From: Geomesophilobacter sediminis
GTDB lineage: Bacteria; Desulfobacterota; Desulfuromonadia; Geobacterales; Geobacteraceae
NCBI RefSeq assembly: GCF_016458275.1
Contig: NZ_JAEMHM010000006.1
Coordinates: 62,001 to 126,000, forward strand
DNA length: 64,000 nucleotides
Direction of reading: 5' to 3'
In this document: piece by piece, positions 52,148-62,500 of the stretch
Layout of the letters: every line of letters begins with the position of its first letter
Position numbering within the stretch: position 1 is the stretch's first letter
The notes under the pieces: model-generated
The model's input: only the letters and a program-made list of their open reading frames with translations
Databases searched by the model: none
Told to the model about the DNA's origin: nothing
Made by a program: the position numbers and the translations under genes

Positions 52148-53463
52148 TCGAACTTTCCCGCTACCGCAGCCTCGTGGAGACCGTGAAACCGGTCCGTTTC
52201 CACGGCAAGGTGACCCAGGTGGTGGGGCTCGTGATCGAGGGCTTTTGCCCGGACACCGCGGTGGGGAGCCTGTGCGAGGTCCACTCGGAGGGGCAGCCGC
52301 CGATTCCGGCCGAGGTGGTCGGTTTCCGGGACAACAAGACCCTGCTCATGCCGCTGGGGGAACTGCGCGGGGTGGGGCTGGGGAGCCTGATCTCGGTCCG
52401 GCGCGAAAAGGCGTCGCTCGGGGTGGGCCCGGCCCTTTTGGGGCGCGTGGTGGACGGGCTGGGGCAGCCGATCGACGACAAGGGGCCGATCCAGGTCACC
52501 GAGGAATGCCCGATCTACGCGACCCCGGTGAACCCGATGCAGCGCCGTCCGATACGAAAGCCGCTCAACCTGGGGATCCGGGCCATCAACGGCCTTTTGA
52601 CCTGCGGCGAGGGGCAACGGGTCGGCATCATGGCCGGCTCCGGGGTCGGCAAGTCCACCCTCTTGGGGATGATCGCCCGCTACACCGAGGCCGACGTCAA
52701 CGTCATCGCCCTGATCGGGGAGCGCGGCCGCGAGCTCAGGGAGTTCATCGAGAAGGACCTGCAGGTGGACGGGCTCAGGAAATCGGTGGTCGTCGTCGCC
52801 ACCTCGGATCAGCCCCCGCTGGTCCGGATGCGCGGCGCCTACATCGCCACCACCATCGCGGAGTACTTCCAGGCCCGCGGCAAGAAGGTCCTCCTGATGA
52901 TGGACTCGGCGACCCGTTTCGCGATGGCGATGCGGGAAGTGGGGCTCGCCATCGGCGAGCCGCCCACCACCAAGGGATACACCCCGTCGGTCTTCGCGGC
53001 GCTGCCCAGGCTTTTGGAGCGGACCGGGAACTTCCAGGAGGGGTCGATCACCGGGCTGTACACGGTGCTCGTGGAAGGGGACGACTTCAACGAGCCGATC
53101 TCCGACGCGATGCGCTCCATCCTGGACGGGCACATCATCTTGAACCGCGACCTGGCGGCCCGCAACATCTACCCGCCGATCGACATCCTGAACAGCGCCA
53201 GCCGCGTCATGAGCGACGTCACCACCCGCGACCACCAGCGGGCCGCCGGCTACTTCAAGGAGATCCTCGCCGCCTACCGGCAGGCCGAGGACATGATCAA
53301 CATCGGCGCGTACAAGGTGGGGAGCAACCACAAGATCGACCTGGCCATCGCCAAGATGGACCAGATGATCGCCTATTTGAAGCAGCACGTGACGGACGGG
53401 GTCGGGGTCGAGGATTCGATCGCGGCCTTGAGCCGTATGTTCGAAGACGGCCAGGGACTGTAG
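52144..53463 (+). CDS. fliI: Flagellum-specific export ATPase FliI
   Basis: FliI is a 439-residue F1-beta-like hexameric ATPase of the flagellar type III export gate. Visible are Walker A GSGVGKST (about 165-172), catalytic Glu region ALIGERGRELREF, Walker B VLLMMDSATRFAMAMRE and the family loop GYTPSVFAALPRLLERTG. It starts with GTG overlapping the fliH stop. Confidence 0.97.
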   Translation: MIELSRYRSLVETVKPVRFHGKVTQVVGLVIEGFCPDTAVGSLCEVHSEGQPPIPAEVVGFRDNKTLLMPLGELRGVGLGSLISVRREKASLGVGPALLGRVVDGLGQPIDDKGPIQVTEECPIYATPVNPMQRRPIRKPLNLGIRAINGLLTCGEGQRVGIMAGSGVGKSTLLGMIARYTEADVNVIALIGERGRELREFIEKDLQVDGLRKSVVVVATSDQPPLVRMRGAYIATTIAEYFQARGKKVLLMMDSATRFAMAMREVGLAIGEPPTTKGYTPSVFAALPRLLERTGNFQEGSITGLYTVLVEGDDFNEPISDAMRSILDGHIILNRDLAARNIYPPIDILNSASRVMSDVTTRDHQRAAGYFKEILAAYRQAEDMINIGAYKVGSNHKIDLAIAKMDQMIAYLKQHVTDGVGVEDSIAALSRMFEDGQGL

Positions 53464-53482
53464 CCTAAGGAGGCGATAGGAA

Positions 53483-53929
53483 ATGGCAAAGCAACCTGAG
53501 TTCAGACTGGAGCAGATCCTCAAGTACCGCAAGGAGGTCGAGCGCCTGCACCAGCTGGAGCTGGCGGCCGCGAAGGTGCAGCAGGAAAACACCCGGGCGC
53601 AGCTCAAAAGCGAGAAAAACGCCCTGGACGAGCTGGCCAAGGTCTACAACCAGCGCCAGATGGAAGGGATCGACGCGGCGGAGCTGCAGCTGTACGGCAA
53701 CTTCAGCATGCGGAAGAAGAAGGAGATACGGAACCTCGGCGAGACCCTGGTCGGCCTGGAGAAGGTCGTGAAGGAGAAGCACGAGGCCCTGATCACCGCG
53801 GCCAAGGAGAAAAAGGCGCTCGAGGTGTTCAAGGAGAAGAAGATGCGGGACCTCAAACATGACCAGCTCATCAAGGAGCGGGACTTCATGGACGAGATAG
53901 CGGTGCAGAGCAGGGGAGGCAAGAAGTGA
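53483..53929 (+). CDS. fliJ: Flagellar export protein FliJ
   Basis: FliJ is a 148-residue antiparallel coiled-coil protein that fits in the FliI ring. Start FRLEQILKYRKEVERLHQLE and later KVVKEKHEALITAAKEKKAL and KMRDLKHDQLIKERDFMDE match the family. AAGGAGG precedes the ATG; its stop overlaps the motE-like start. Confidence 0.92.
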   Translation: MAKQPEFRLEQILKYRKEVERLHQLELAAAKVQQENTRAQLKSEKNALDELAKVYNQRQMEGIDAAELQLYGNFSMRKKKEIRNLGETLVGLEKVVKEKHEALITAAKEKKALEVFKEKKMRDLKHDQLIKERDFMDEIAVQSRGGKK

Positions 53930-54432
53930 ACAAGCTGGTGTTGGTCCTATTTCTCATCACGGCGGGGTTCGGGATCTACGAATGGCGCAGTCCGGCCCGC
54001 GACGCCGGCGCCGCCGAGCCGGCAAAGCTTGCGGCCCGGGCGCGTACCCTGGCCGACGACGCCGCGGCGCTCGACCTCAAGCGCCAGCAGCTTTCCGAGA
54101 AGGAAGCGGCGCTTGCCGCCAAGGAGGCCGAGCTGCAGCGGCTTTCCGCCTCGCTCGACGCGCGGATCAAGGAGCTCGACCAGGCCAAGAAGAACCTGGA
54201 CACCTCGCTCGCCGGCAAGAAGAAGCTCGACGAGGAGAAGTTCAAGAAGACCATGACCATCTACAAGAAGCTGAAGCCCGCCGACGCGGCGGCGCTGATG
54301 AACAAGCTCGACGAGCCTTTGGTCATCGAGATGCTGGACAAGATGGACCAGAAGACCGCGGTCAAGCTGATCCCGTTTTTGACCCAGCCGAACGTGATCC
54401 GCTGGACCAAGGAGAACCTGGCTTCCAAGTAG
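53926..54432 (+). CDS. MotE-like membrane-anchored coiled-coil protein
   Basis: The 168-residue protein has an N-terminal membrane anchor (LVLVLFLITAGFGIYEW). A long coiled coil rich in Lys/Glu/Ala (about 28-105) leads to a C-terminal MgtE-N-like helical domain (KLKPADAAALMNKLDEPLVIEML, KTAVKLIPFLTQPNV). This is the MotE (periplasmic motor chaperone) architecture found in flagellar clusters of several phyla. It directly overlaps fliJ by four bases. The symbol motE is plausible but is left out because the family is broad. Confidence 0.78.
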   Translation: MNKLVLVLFLITAGFGIYEWRSPARDAGAAEPAKLAARARTLADDAAALDLKRQQLSEKEAALAAKEAELQRLSASLDARIKELDQAKKNLDTSLAGKKKLDEEKFKKTMTIYKKLKPADAAALMNKLDEPLVIEMLDKMDQKTAVKLIPFLTQPNVIRWTKENLASK

Positions 54433-54459
54433 CCAATCTCCGAAGCGGCGCCCCTGCGC

Positions 54460-54530
54460 CCCCTCCCTTTCAAGGGGAGGAACAGGGTGAGGATGGGGTT
54501 TGGTGATCGCGACAGGAATGGCGCTCCTAC
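54460..54530. repeat. Dispersed repeats inside the flagellar operon
   Basis: A CCCCTCCCTTT-CAAGGGGAGG hairpin (54460-54480) is followed by a REP-like element ending GGAATGGCGCTCCTAC (54504-54530). They fill much of the 213-base gap between the MotE-like gene and fliK, the largest gap in the operon, and could act as an attenuator or RNA-stability barrier. Confidence 0.65.
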
Positions 54531-54645
54531 GGGGGGGCCGCCTTACCGTTAGAACAATTCGCTTCCCTTCGGGACCGCGAATCGAAACGCTTTGCAGCAC
54601 ACGGGCAGCCCCCGTGCATTCTGGAACGAAAGGAGGTGAAAAACC

Positions 54646-57315
54646 ATGATTCCAAACGTTTTACTGTTTCAACCTGAAGCCGCACCAGCAGTCCTGCCCT
54701 CGACCGGCAGGGGGGCGGCTCCTCTTTCCTCGTCCGATTCGGGAAGCTTCGCCGGTATCCTCCAGGTGAAACTCCCCGGCCAGGGGGATTCCCCCGCGCC
54801 GACAGCAAACGGGACCGACGGAGGCTCGGCAGCACCGACGCTTTCCGCTTCGCCCCAGGCCGCGCCGGACCAGAAAGAGAACTCCGCGACAAAAGCCGAT
54901 CCCGCCACCGCCAACGCGGGTGGGGCGTCTGCCGCGGCAGCGGATTCCGCCACCCCTGCCACAACTCCGGCGGCTCCGCAGCCCATCCCGCAGTTTGCGA
55001 CGGTGGGGATGGGGAACGTCATCCGTTTCCCGTCGCAACAGGTCGTCGTAACGAACCGGCAGGAAGCAATCAGGCAGGCCGCAACTCCCGACGCCGAGAC
55101 CGCTTCCGCAGCTCAGCCGGTGGTCGATGCCGAGATCGCTGTCCCGGCGAAACCGGCGGCCAACGACGACCCGACCCCGGCAACCAAGCAAAAAAACGGG
55201 GACAAGGAGACCGCAGCCGATGCGGCTTCCAACCAGGCGGCACCGGTAATTCCGCCTGTAGCGGCGATTCCCGTCGCGCCGGCACCCCAGATGGCAGCGC
55301 TTGCTGCCGCTTTGGCGGTACCGGTTTCCGCCACCACGACGGCGCCCCAGCAGGACGGTAACGCAGCCACTGCGGCTACCGAAACCGTTGCGGCGGCATC
55401 TCCGTCGGCAATGACCCTTCCGGCATCGAAAAACGATGTCCCGGCGTCCGGCGCGGCGCTTCCGCAAGATACGTCCGCAGCCACCGCAACCGCTCCCACC
55501 GTCCCGGTGGCCGGCGCCGCGCAGCCCGTTGCCGCATCCGCTTCCGCCCCGGGCTTCATCCCGGCAAACGAGGCGCGTCCGGTCGGGCAACCGTCGCTTC
55601 AGGAAGACCGTCCGGTCCCCTTCTTCCCAAAAGCGGCGCAGTTCCAAGGCGAGCGCACCGTCAGTTCGGCAGCGACGTCCGGGAACGGCACGGGAAAGGT
55701 CCAGTCAGTACAAAACCCGGATGCCACTTCCCTTTCCCAGATGATCCGGGAGCCGCGCGCGGAGCAGGCAGCCGCACCGGCACAACCCGCAGTCCAAACC
55801 GCTACCCCCCTTGCCAACCAGGCGGTTTCCGACACCAATGCCGGCGTCGGGATGGCGGCGGGAGGTCAGGTAGCAACGGGTGAGGAGGTTTCTCACCAAA
55901 ATCGGCAGGTTGCGGCCCCGGTACCGGAGAACTCCGGCACCAAGATTGCAGCCTCCGGGGCAGCGCGGGTGGAAGTAACCGCGGCATCGGCCCCGGTTGC
56001 CGATAGCAAGCCGATCGTGGCGGCACCGGTGACGGTTTCGGTGCAGCAGACGGCAGCGCCGGCGGCTTCGCAAGAAGCGGCGGCGACCACTGCGGCGGCG
56101 CAGCAGCAGGCGGCAGTGACCACAGCGGCGGTGCCCCAACCGGCGGCGCAGCAGGCCGGACCGGCACCGGATGCGGTTCGGGAAACGGCGGTGACGGCAC
56201 GCGAACAGCGGTCGGCCCGCATGGTGCGGGATATCTACGGCTCCGGGTTCCGCGCCAGCAAAGCGCAGCAGGATGACAGCGCGCAGCACCAGGCGACCCA
56301 GGAACTCAGGGACACCGGGGTGCCGGCTCAAAAGGCCGACGCCACGGCCGCCGAGGTGTCAAAAAATCCTGCACCGACCGGCAACGCAGAGGCGACCGCC
56401 CCGGCGCCGGCCCAGATCCAGACCGTGAAAGCGCAACCGGTGGTTGCGGGTTCCGCGGCGCTGCCTCAGGCCGACACCGAGGTTCGGGAAAGTGCCGAAG
56501 CGGCGGCCAGCCAACCGGTGGAAACCGGGAAAGCGGCCGAGGCAACCGGCGGCGTAACCCAGGCGAAGGGAACGGTTCGCGACACCGCCACCGCGGCAGC
56601 GGTTGGGGGGGGGCGGGGCGAGCTCAAGCAGGAGGAGCGCAGCCAGGAGCAGCCGGAGGTGAAAGTCGCTCAGGCGGGGACCGCCAACACGACCGCAAAG
56701 CCGGAAAACGGCTCCAACGGCGGTTTTTCCAACCCCGAGCAGAAGGAGCAGCACGATCAGAAGCACCAGGTAAAGGAGCAGACCCAGGCCCAGCAGCCCC
56801 TGGGGATCGCGACGCCGCAGCAGCAGGTCGAGGCGCCGGCTCCCGCACCGAAGTCCGCAGCAGCCACGACCACGCTGCACGAAAGCATCCTTTCCCAGAT
56901 CAAAGACGGCGTGGCGGTTCACGATGGCAAGGGGAACGGCCAGATCAGTATCCGGCTCAACCCGGGTGAACTGGGGGAACTGAAAATCCAGGTCCGGATG
57001 GACGACGGCAACAAAGTCCGGGTGGAGGTTCAGGCGGACAACAAGACGGTGAAGGATCTTCTGCTCAGCAACGTGCAGAGCCTGAAGGAGACCCTTGCCG
57101 CGAAGAATTTCACCATGGAGGGATTCGACGTATCCACCGGCTCGCGGGACAGCTTCAACAACCCCAACAACAACCCGCTGGCGGACGACCGGCAGCAACA
57201 ACAGCAGCGCTCCACCACCCGAAGCGCCAGTCTGAGCTACTCCGACGGCGTGGAGCCGGTCCGTGTCAACTATCTGACAGGGGACGTCAACAACCTGCTT
57301 GACGTGAGATTTTAA
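54646..57315 (+). CDS. fliK: Flagellar hook-length control protein FliK, very long
   Basis: The 889-residue protein has a low-complexity Ala/Pro/Gln/Thr-rich body (1 to about 740). The conserved C-terminal Flg-hook domain (about 750-850) has ISIRLNPGELGELKIQVRMDD, VRVEVQADNKTVKDLLLSN and LKETLAAKNFTMEGFDV. FliK is the secreted ruler that switches export from hook to filament subunits. Family members are usually about 350-650 residues, so this one is long. AAAGGAGG precedes the ATG. The composition bias makes the middle poorly alignable; the C-terminal domain fixes identity. Confidence 0.93.
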   Translation: MIPNVLLFQPEAAPAVLPSTGRGAAPLSSSDSGSFAGILQVKLPGQGDSPAPTANGTDGGSAAPTLSASPQAAPDQKENSATKADPATANAGGASAAAADSATPATTPAAPQPIPQFATVGMGNVIRFPSQQVVVTNRQEAIRQAATPDAETASAAQPVVDAEIAVPAKPAANDDPTPATKQKNGDKETAADAASNQAAPVIPPVAAIPVAPAPQMAALAAALAVPVSATTTAPQQDGNAATAATETVAAASPSAMTLPASKNDVPASGAALPQDTSAATATAPTVPVAGAAQPVAASASAPGFIPANEARPVGQPSLQEDRPVPFFPKAAQFQGERTVSSAATSGNGTGKVQSVQNPDATSLSQMIREPRAEQAAAPAQPAVQTATPLANQAVSDTNAGVGMAAGGQVATGEEVSHQNRQVAAPVPENSGTKIAASGAARVEVTAASAPVADSKPIVAAPVTVSVQQTAAPAASQEAAATTAAAQQQAAVTTAAVPQPAAQQAGPAPDAVRETAVTAREQRSARMVRDIYGSGFRASKAQQDDSAQHQATQELRDTGVPAQKADATAAEVSKNPAPTGNAEATAPAPAQIQTVKAQPVVAGSAALPQADTEVRESAEAAASQPVETGKAAEATGGVTQAKGTVRDTATAAAVGGGRGELKQEERSQEQPEVKVAQAGTANTTAKPENGSNGGFSNPEQKEQHDQKHQVKEQTQAQQPLGIATPQQQVEAPAPAPKSAAATTTLHESILSQIKDGVAVHDGKGNGQISIRLNPGELGELKIQVRMDDGNKVRVEVQADNKTVKDLLLSNVQSLKETLAAKNFTMEGFDVSTGSRDSFNNPNNNPLADDRQQQQQRSTTRSASLSYSDGVEPVRVNYLTGDVNNLLDVRF

Positions 57316-57327
57316 CCAGGAGGCAAC

Positions 57328-57993
57328 ATGATCACCAACGTAAACAGTGCAACAACAACCAATACGTCCGCCGCTGATGCTTCCATGAAGCAGACGGCGG
57401 GGCTCAACAAGGACGACTTCCTGAAACTGTTCATCACGCAGTTGCAGAACCAGGATCCGTTGAACCCGCAGGACAGCACCCAGTTCCTCTCCCAGCTCGC
57501 GCAGCTGACCCAGGTGGAGCAGGCCTACAACACCAACAGCAACCTGTCCAACCTCCTCTCCCAGGGGAACAACAGCACCACCCTCGCCGCCGTTTCCCTG
57601 GTCGGGAAATCGGTCGAGGCAAACGGCACCCAGGTGAACCTCACCGCGGGGAGCCCGACGGCGGTCAACTACTACCTCGCCTCGTCCGCTGCCAACGTCA
57701 GTGTTTCCATCACCGACAGCACCGGCGCGGTCGTCAAGACCCTCACCGGCGGGTCGACTGCGGCGGGCAAAGGGTCGGTATCCTGGGACGGTACCACCAA
57801 CGGCGGCGCGACCGCTGCCGCCGGGGTCTACAACGTCGCGGTCACCGCCACGGATGCCGCCGGCAACAACATCACCGCCACCCCGTTCGTCAAGGGGTCG
57901 GTCAACAGCGTGGACATGACCGGGACCGTCCCGACCGTCTACGTGGGCCCCATCGCCGTCAGCCTCACGGACGTGACGTCGGTAGGAGGGTAA
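57328..57993 (+). CDS. flgD: Flagellar hook capping protein FlgD
   Basis: FlgD caps the growing hook. The 221-residue protein has the conserved N-terminus NKDDFLKLFITQLQNQDPLNP and DSTQFLSQLAQLTQVEQAYN, followed by FLG-TUDOR/FlgD-Ig parts (GKSVEANGTQVNL; KGSVSWDGTTNGGATAAAGVYN). CAGGAGG precedes the ATG, 12 bases after fliK. Confidence 0.96.
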   Translation: MITNVNSATTTNTSAADASMKQTAGLNKDDFLKLFITQLQNQDPLNPQDSTQFLSQLAQLTQVEQAYNTNSNLSNLLSQGNNSTTLAAVSLVGKSVEANGTQVNLTAGSPTAVNYYLASSAANVSVSITDSTGAVVKTLTGGSTAAGKGSVSWDGTTNGGATAAAGVYNVAVTATDAAGNNITATPFVKGSVNSVDMTGTVPTVYVGPIAVSLTDVTSVGG

Positions 57994-57994
57994 G

Positions 57995-58387
57995 GTGAAC
58001 ATCGACAACACCATCCTGTTTCCGCAGCCGATAACCCCGACCAAGAGGCCGGAGCCGGCAGCGCCCCAGGGAAGCAAGCAGGTCGGCGGGAACACCCCGT
58101 TTGCCCGTACCCTGGACCAGAAGCTCACCGGCCAGCCGGTCAAGCTTTCGCAGCACGCACAGGACCGGTTGAAGTCGCGAGGGATCACGCTCACCGATGC
58201 GGACATGCAGCAGTTGGCCGGAGCGGTGGACAGCGTGGCACAAAAAGGTGGCAAGGAATCCCTGGTCATGATGGGAGATGCCGCCCTGGTAGTAAGCGTC
58301 AAGAACCGGACCGTGGTAACCGCGATGGACCGGCAGGGAATGAAAGGCAACGTCTTCACCAACATCGACTCGGCGATCGTCCTCTAA
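57995..58387 (+). CDS. Flagellar operon protein (TIGR02530 family)
   Basis: The 130-residue protein starts with GTG one base after the flgD stop, with a GGAGG upstream. The core HAQDRLKSRGITLTDADMQQL and SLVMMGDAALVVSVKNRTVVTA matches the small family found between flgD and flgE in many flagellar operons. Its function is unknown; it may be a chaperone or assembly factor. Confidence 0.85.
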   Translation: MNIDNTILFPQPITPTKRPEPAAPQGSKQVGGNTPFARTLDQKLTGQPVKLSQHAQDRLKSRGITLTDADMQQLAGAVDSVAQKGGKESLVMMGDAALVVSVKNRTVVTAMDRQGMKGNVFTNIDSAIVL

Positions 58388-58530
58388 ACCGGACCGAGGC
58401 TTTTAACCTAGAACTTGGAACCTGGAACTTAGAACTGACTTTTTAGGGCTGGCCCTCCAGAAGGAAAGCCCGCGGGACACCGACCGACTGACGTGTCCCA
58501 CAACCAAACACGGACTTAGGAGGCAAAATC

Positions 58531-59412
58531 ATGTCTGTTACTTCTGCTCTTTACACTGGCGTATCCGGTCTTCTGGCTAACGGCGATGCGATGAACGTCA
58601 TCGGCAACAACATTTCCAACGTCAACACCGTCGGCTACAAAGAGGCGCGGACCAACTTCTCCGACCTGCTTTCCGCCAACATCGGCAATAACTCCCAGAT
58701 CGGCAAAGGCGTCCAGATCCAGAGCGTCCAGAACATCTTCACCCAGGGCTCCTCGAATACTTCGGAAAACGTCACCGACCTCTCCATTCAGGGTGACAGC
58801 TTCTTCATCGTGAAGAATCCTTCCGCTCCCGACCCGACCACCCCGGCCGAAGGCCTTCTTACCAGGGCCGGCTCCTTCCACGTCGACAAGAACCTCTTCT
58901 TGGTCAACCCGGATGGTTACCAGGTGATGGGGACCGACGGGAAGCCGATCCAGTTCCTGAACAGCAACTCCGACACGACCACCGACTTCGGTCGGGTCAC
59001 CAAGATCGACAGCCAGGGGATCATCACTTACCTCGCCCAGGACGGCATCACCCAGTGCTACTACAACGGCAGCGCCGCGACCGGTCAGAAGGTGACTGCC
59101 GGCGTTCCGTCTCCTCCGATCACCATCGCGACCGCATCGGCCCTCGATCCGACTGCCCTCAAAAAGGCCGGGAACTCTCTTTGGACCCCGACCGGCGATT
59201 CCGGCGTTTCCACGGCCCTGTTCTCTGCTCAGTCCTTCACGCCCAACGGCACCAGCGAGCAGATCCTGTCCAACACGCTGGAGGCGAGCAACGTCGACAT
59301 GGCGACCGAGTTCGTCAAGATGATCGTCACCCAGCGGGCCTATTCCGCCAACTCCAAGACCATTACCACCACTGACCAGATGACCCAGGAAGTTCTCGGC
59401 CTGATCAGGTAA
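58531..59412 (+). CDS. flgE: Flagellar hook protein FlgE, short form
   Basis: The 293-residue protein has the hook N-terminus LYTGVSGLLANGDAMNVIGNN with ISNVNTVGYKEAR, the FlgE-like IFTQGSSNTSENVTDLSIQGD and the C-terminal EFVKMIVTQRAYSANSKTI. Position after flgD and the TIGR02530 gene indicates FlgE rather than FlgF or FlgG. Hook proteins usually have about 400 or more residues; this one lacks most of the outer D2/D3 insert. TAGGAGG precedes the ATG. A 143-base gap upstream contains imperfect GAACTTGGAACCTGG-type direct repeats. Confidence 0.82.
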   Translation: MSVTSALYTGVSGLLANGDAMNVIGNNISNVNTVGYKEARTNFSDLLSANIGNNSQIGKGVQIQSVQNIFTQGSSNTSENVTDLSIQGDSFFIVKNPSAPDPTTPAEGLLTRAGSFHVDKNLFLVNPDGYQVMGTDGKPIQFLNSNSDTTTDFGRVTKIDSQGIITYLAQDGITQCYYNGSAATGQKVTAGVPSPPITIATASALDPTALKKAGNSLWTPTGDSGVSTALFSAQSFTPNGTSEQILSNTLEASNVDMATEFVKMIVTQRAYSANSKTITTTDQMTQEVLGLIR

Positions 59413-59431
59413 TAACTGCTGCCCTCGGATT

Positions 59432-59460
59432 CGGCGGGCGCGCCACAAACGCGCCCGCCG
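59432..59460 (+). terminator. GC-rich hairpin after flgE
   Basis: CGGCGGGCGCG pairs perfectly with CGCGCCCGCCG (11-base arms, 7-base loop CCACAAA). No U-tract follows, so it may only partly terminate. It is the likely boundary of the flagellar operon. Confidence 0.65.
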
Positions 59461-59514
59461 ACAGGCACCGCACTCAAGGTGCATCCTGCGTCCAGAGGTT
59501 GAACGGAGATGAGT

Positions 59515-62500
59515 ATGAGGGGAGTCCTTCGAAAATGCCTGGGAATGCGGACGGTCCTTTTCTGCATTGCCCTTCTGGTTACGTGCATCGTGTCGGCGCA
59601 AGCGGCCACCGTTCACGACCCCTTGGCGCAGTGGATCTGGAAAAATCCGCTCCCCCAGGGGAACTCGCTGAACTCGGTCGCCTACGGCGTCAACCAGTTC
59701 GTGGCGGTCGGCGCCACCGGCACCATCGTCACTTCCTCGGACGGGAGCACCTGGCTCACCCACAAGCCGACCGGGAACACCAACGACCTCTCCGCGGTGA
59801 TCTACGGGAAGAAGCTCTTCGTGGCGGTCGGCGCGTCGGGTACCATCCTCACCTCGCCGGACGGGATCATCTGGACCGACGTTTCCGCCAAGATCACCTG
59901 GAAGACGACCGCCCGTCCCGACCTGACCTCCGTCGCCTTCGGTAACAACACCTTCTACGCGGTCGGGGAAGCGGGAACCATCCTCTCCTCCGCCGACGGC
60001 GCCACCTGGAAAGAGGTCACCGACACCACGGTCACCTCCCAGAACCTGAGCGGCGTCGTCTACAGCAACTACACTTTCGTCGCGGTGGGGGCCAACGGGA
60101 CCATCGTCACCCTGTTGAACAACGGGTCGTGGCAGGTGGTCGCCTCCGGGACTACCAACGCATTGAACGGCATCGTCAGCAACCGCAGCGTCTTCGTCGC
60201 CGTCGGCGTCGCCGGCACGGCCCTCGTCTCCCAGGACGGGGTAACGTGGACCAAGGCGAACACCGGAACCACCGCCACCCTCTCCGCCGTCGGCTTCGGC
60301 TCGACGAGCTTCGTCGCGGTAGGTCTCACCGGCGTGACCCTCACCTCCACCGATGGGATGAACTGGATCCCGGGGGTCTCCGGCACCGCCCAGAACCTTA
60401 CCGGGGTCGCCTTCGGCAACAGCACCTTCGTCGTGGTCGGCGCGGACGGGGTCATCATGACCGCGACCAACCCGACGCAGGCCTGGACCCAGATCATCAC
60501 GGCACCGACGCCGGCGCTGAAAGGACTCGCCTTCGGGAACAGCGCCATGGTCGGGGTCGGCTCCGCCGGACAAATCATCTTTTCCGGCGACCTCGGGACC
60601 ACCTGGACCACCAAGGTCTCCAGCACCGCGGTGGACCTCAACGCCATCGCCTACGGCAACGGCACCTTCGTCGTGGCCGGCGACAGCGGCACCGTGCTTT
60701 ACTCCTTCGACGGCGCCAACTGGTTCACCCGCACCGCAGGGACCGCCAACCTCAACGGCGTGGTCTTCGACAGCAGGGGCTCCGGCCAGTTCGTCGTGGT
60801 AGGCGATGCCGGCGCCGTCTTCACCTCCACCGACGGGATCAACTGGAACCCGGTCACCCCGCCGACCGCCAAGAACCTCACCTCGATAACCCTCGGGGTC
60901 AACCTCCTGGTTGCCGTCGGGCAGGGGGGAACCGCACTGTCCTCCGTCGACGGGGTCACCTGGACCGCCAAGGCCGCCGGGAGCAAGGATCTGAACAGCG
61001 TCACCGTCGCGTATGCGCCGAGCGGCACCCCGACCTACGTGGCGGTGGGCGCCGCCGGAAGCATCTACTCCTCGGCCGACGGGGCGAAGTGGACCGCGGG
61101 CAAGGTCCCGACCACCGACAAGAACACCACCTTCTACGCGGTCAACTGCGACTTCGACTCCACCTACTCCACCTACGTTGCGGTCGGCTCGGGCGGCGTG
61201 ATCGTCAGCTCCTCGGATGGGGTCACCTGGACCGATCGGACCCACCTGACCTCCAACGACCTGACCGGCGTCGCCTACATCAACAAGTCCTACTGGATCG
61301 TCAGCCGCAACGGGATCATCCTCAACTCGAGCCGGCTGGACAACTACATCGTGGTCACCGCGGTTCGGAAGGACACCGGCGCCTCGGTCTCCACCGAGCC
61401 GGTCGATTTCTCCTACGTCGACCTCGGGAAGAGCTCGTTTTCGTACCAGATCACGGTCACCAACACCGGCCAGACCTCGAATCTCGTCGTCAGCAACATC
61501 AGCGCCCTGGACAGCCTGGCGGCCCCGAGCACCGAGTTCGTGCTCTCCAACTCGTCCTGCGGCACCATTCCGACCGGCGGGGTGCCGGCTCCGCTCACCA
61601 TCCGCCCGGGCGGCTTCTGCACCTTCGACGTGACCTTCCTGCCGGTCGCGCCGGCCGGCGCGAAGAGCGCCGTGCTGCACATCGACTCCAACGACTCGGC
61701 GACCCCAAACCTGACCCGGCAGATGATCGGTACCGGCGGCCTTTACGTACTGGCCCAGCCGGGGGCGAACGGCACGATCAACTTGGTGAACGGCGGCGGT
61801 TCCAATCCGGTGGTCGCGCCGCTATTGGTAAATGTCGGTGACACTCCGGCCTTCTCAATGGTCCCCGCGGGCGGCTACTACGTCCAGGAGGTGATCGTGG
61901 ACGGGGTCTCCCTCGGTGCGCTCCCCAGCTACACCTTCGCGCCGATCTCGGCGACCGGGATCCCGCACCTGATCGAGGCTTCCTTCAGCAACGCGCCGCA
62001 CATCATCACCCCGAGCGTCACCGTCGGTGGTACCGTCGATCCGCCGGCAGCGGTCCAGGTTGCCGACAAGGGGACCCAGTCGTTCGCGATCCGTCCCAAC
62101 ATCGGTTACCACCTCGACACGCTCCAGATCGACGGAAAGACGGTCCCCTCGACCATGCTGTACACCTTCCCGACGGTCACTTCGAACCACACCCTGGACG
62201 CCTCCTTCGCCATCGACACCTTCACCCTGACCACGGCGGTGGAGACCAACGGGGTCGCCGACACCACCGGGACCGGGGGGACCATCACCGCCGGTGCGGC
62301 CACCACCGGGATCTGCGTTTTCCCCTCCGGGAGTTCGGGGACCTGCCAGTACGGGAGCTCCTTCACCTACAGCATCACCAACAAGCCCGGGTACATCCTG
62401 AGGAACGTCTTCGTCGACGGCGCCTCGGTCGGGGCCAAGACCAGCTGGACCTTCACCGGGATCGCAGGCAACCACAGCATCAAGGCGGTGTTCACCAATC

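Noticed and set aside
58516-61680. Very long minus-strand open frame (1054 codons)
   Set aside because: It is antisense to flgE and the giant repeat protein, both supported by signal peptides, ribosome-binding sites and domain repeats. The product is low-complexity Gly/Asp/Arg.
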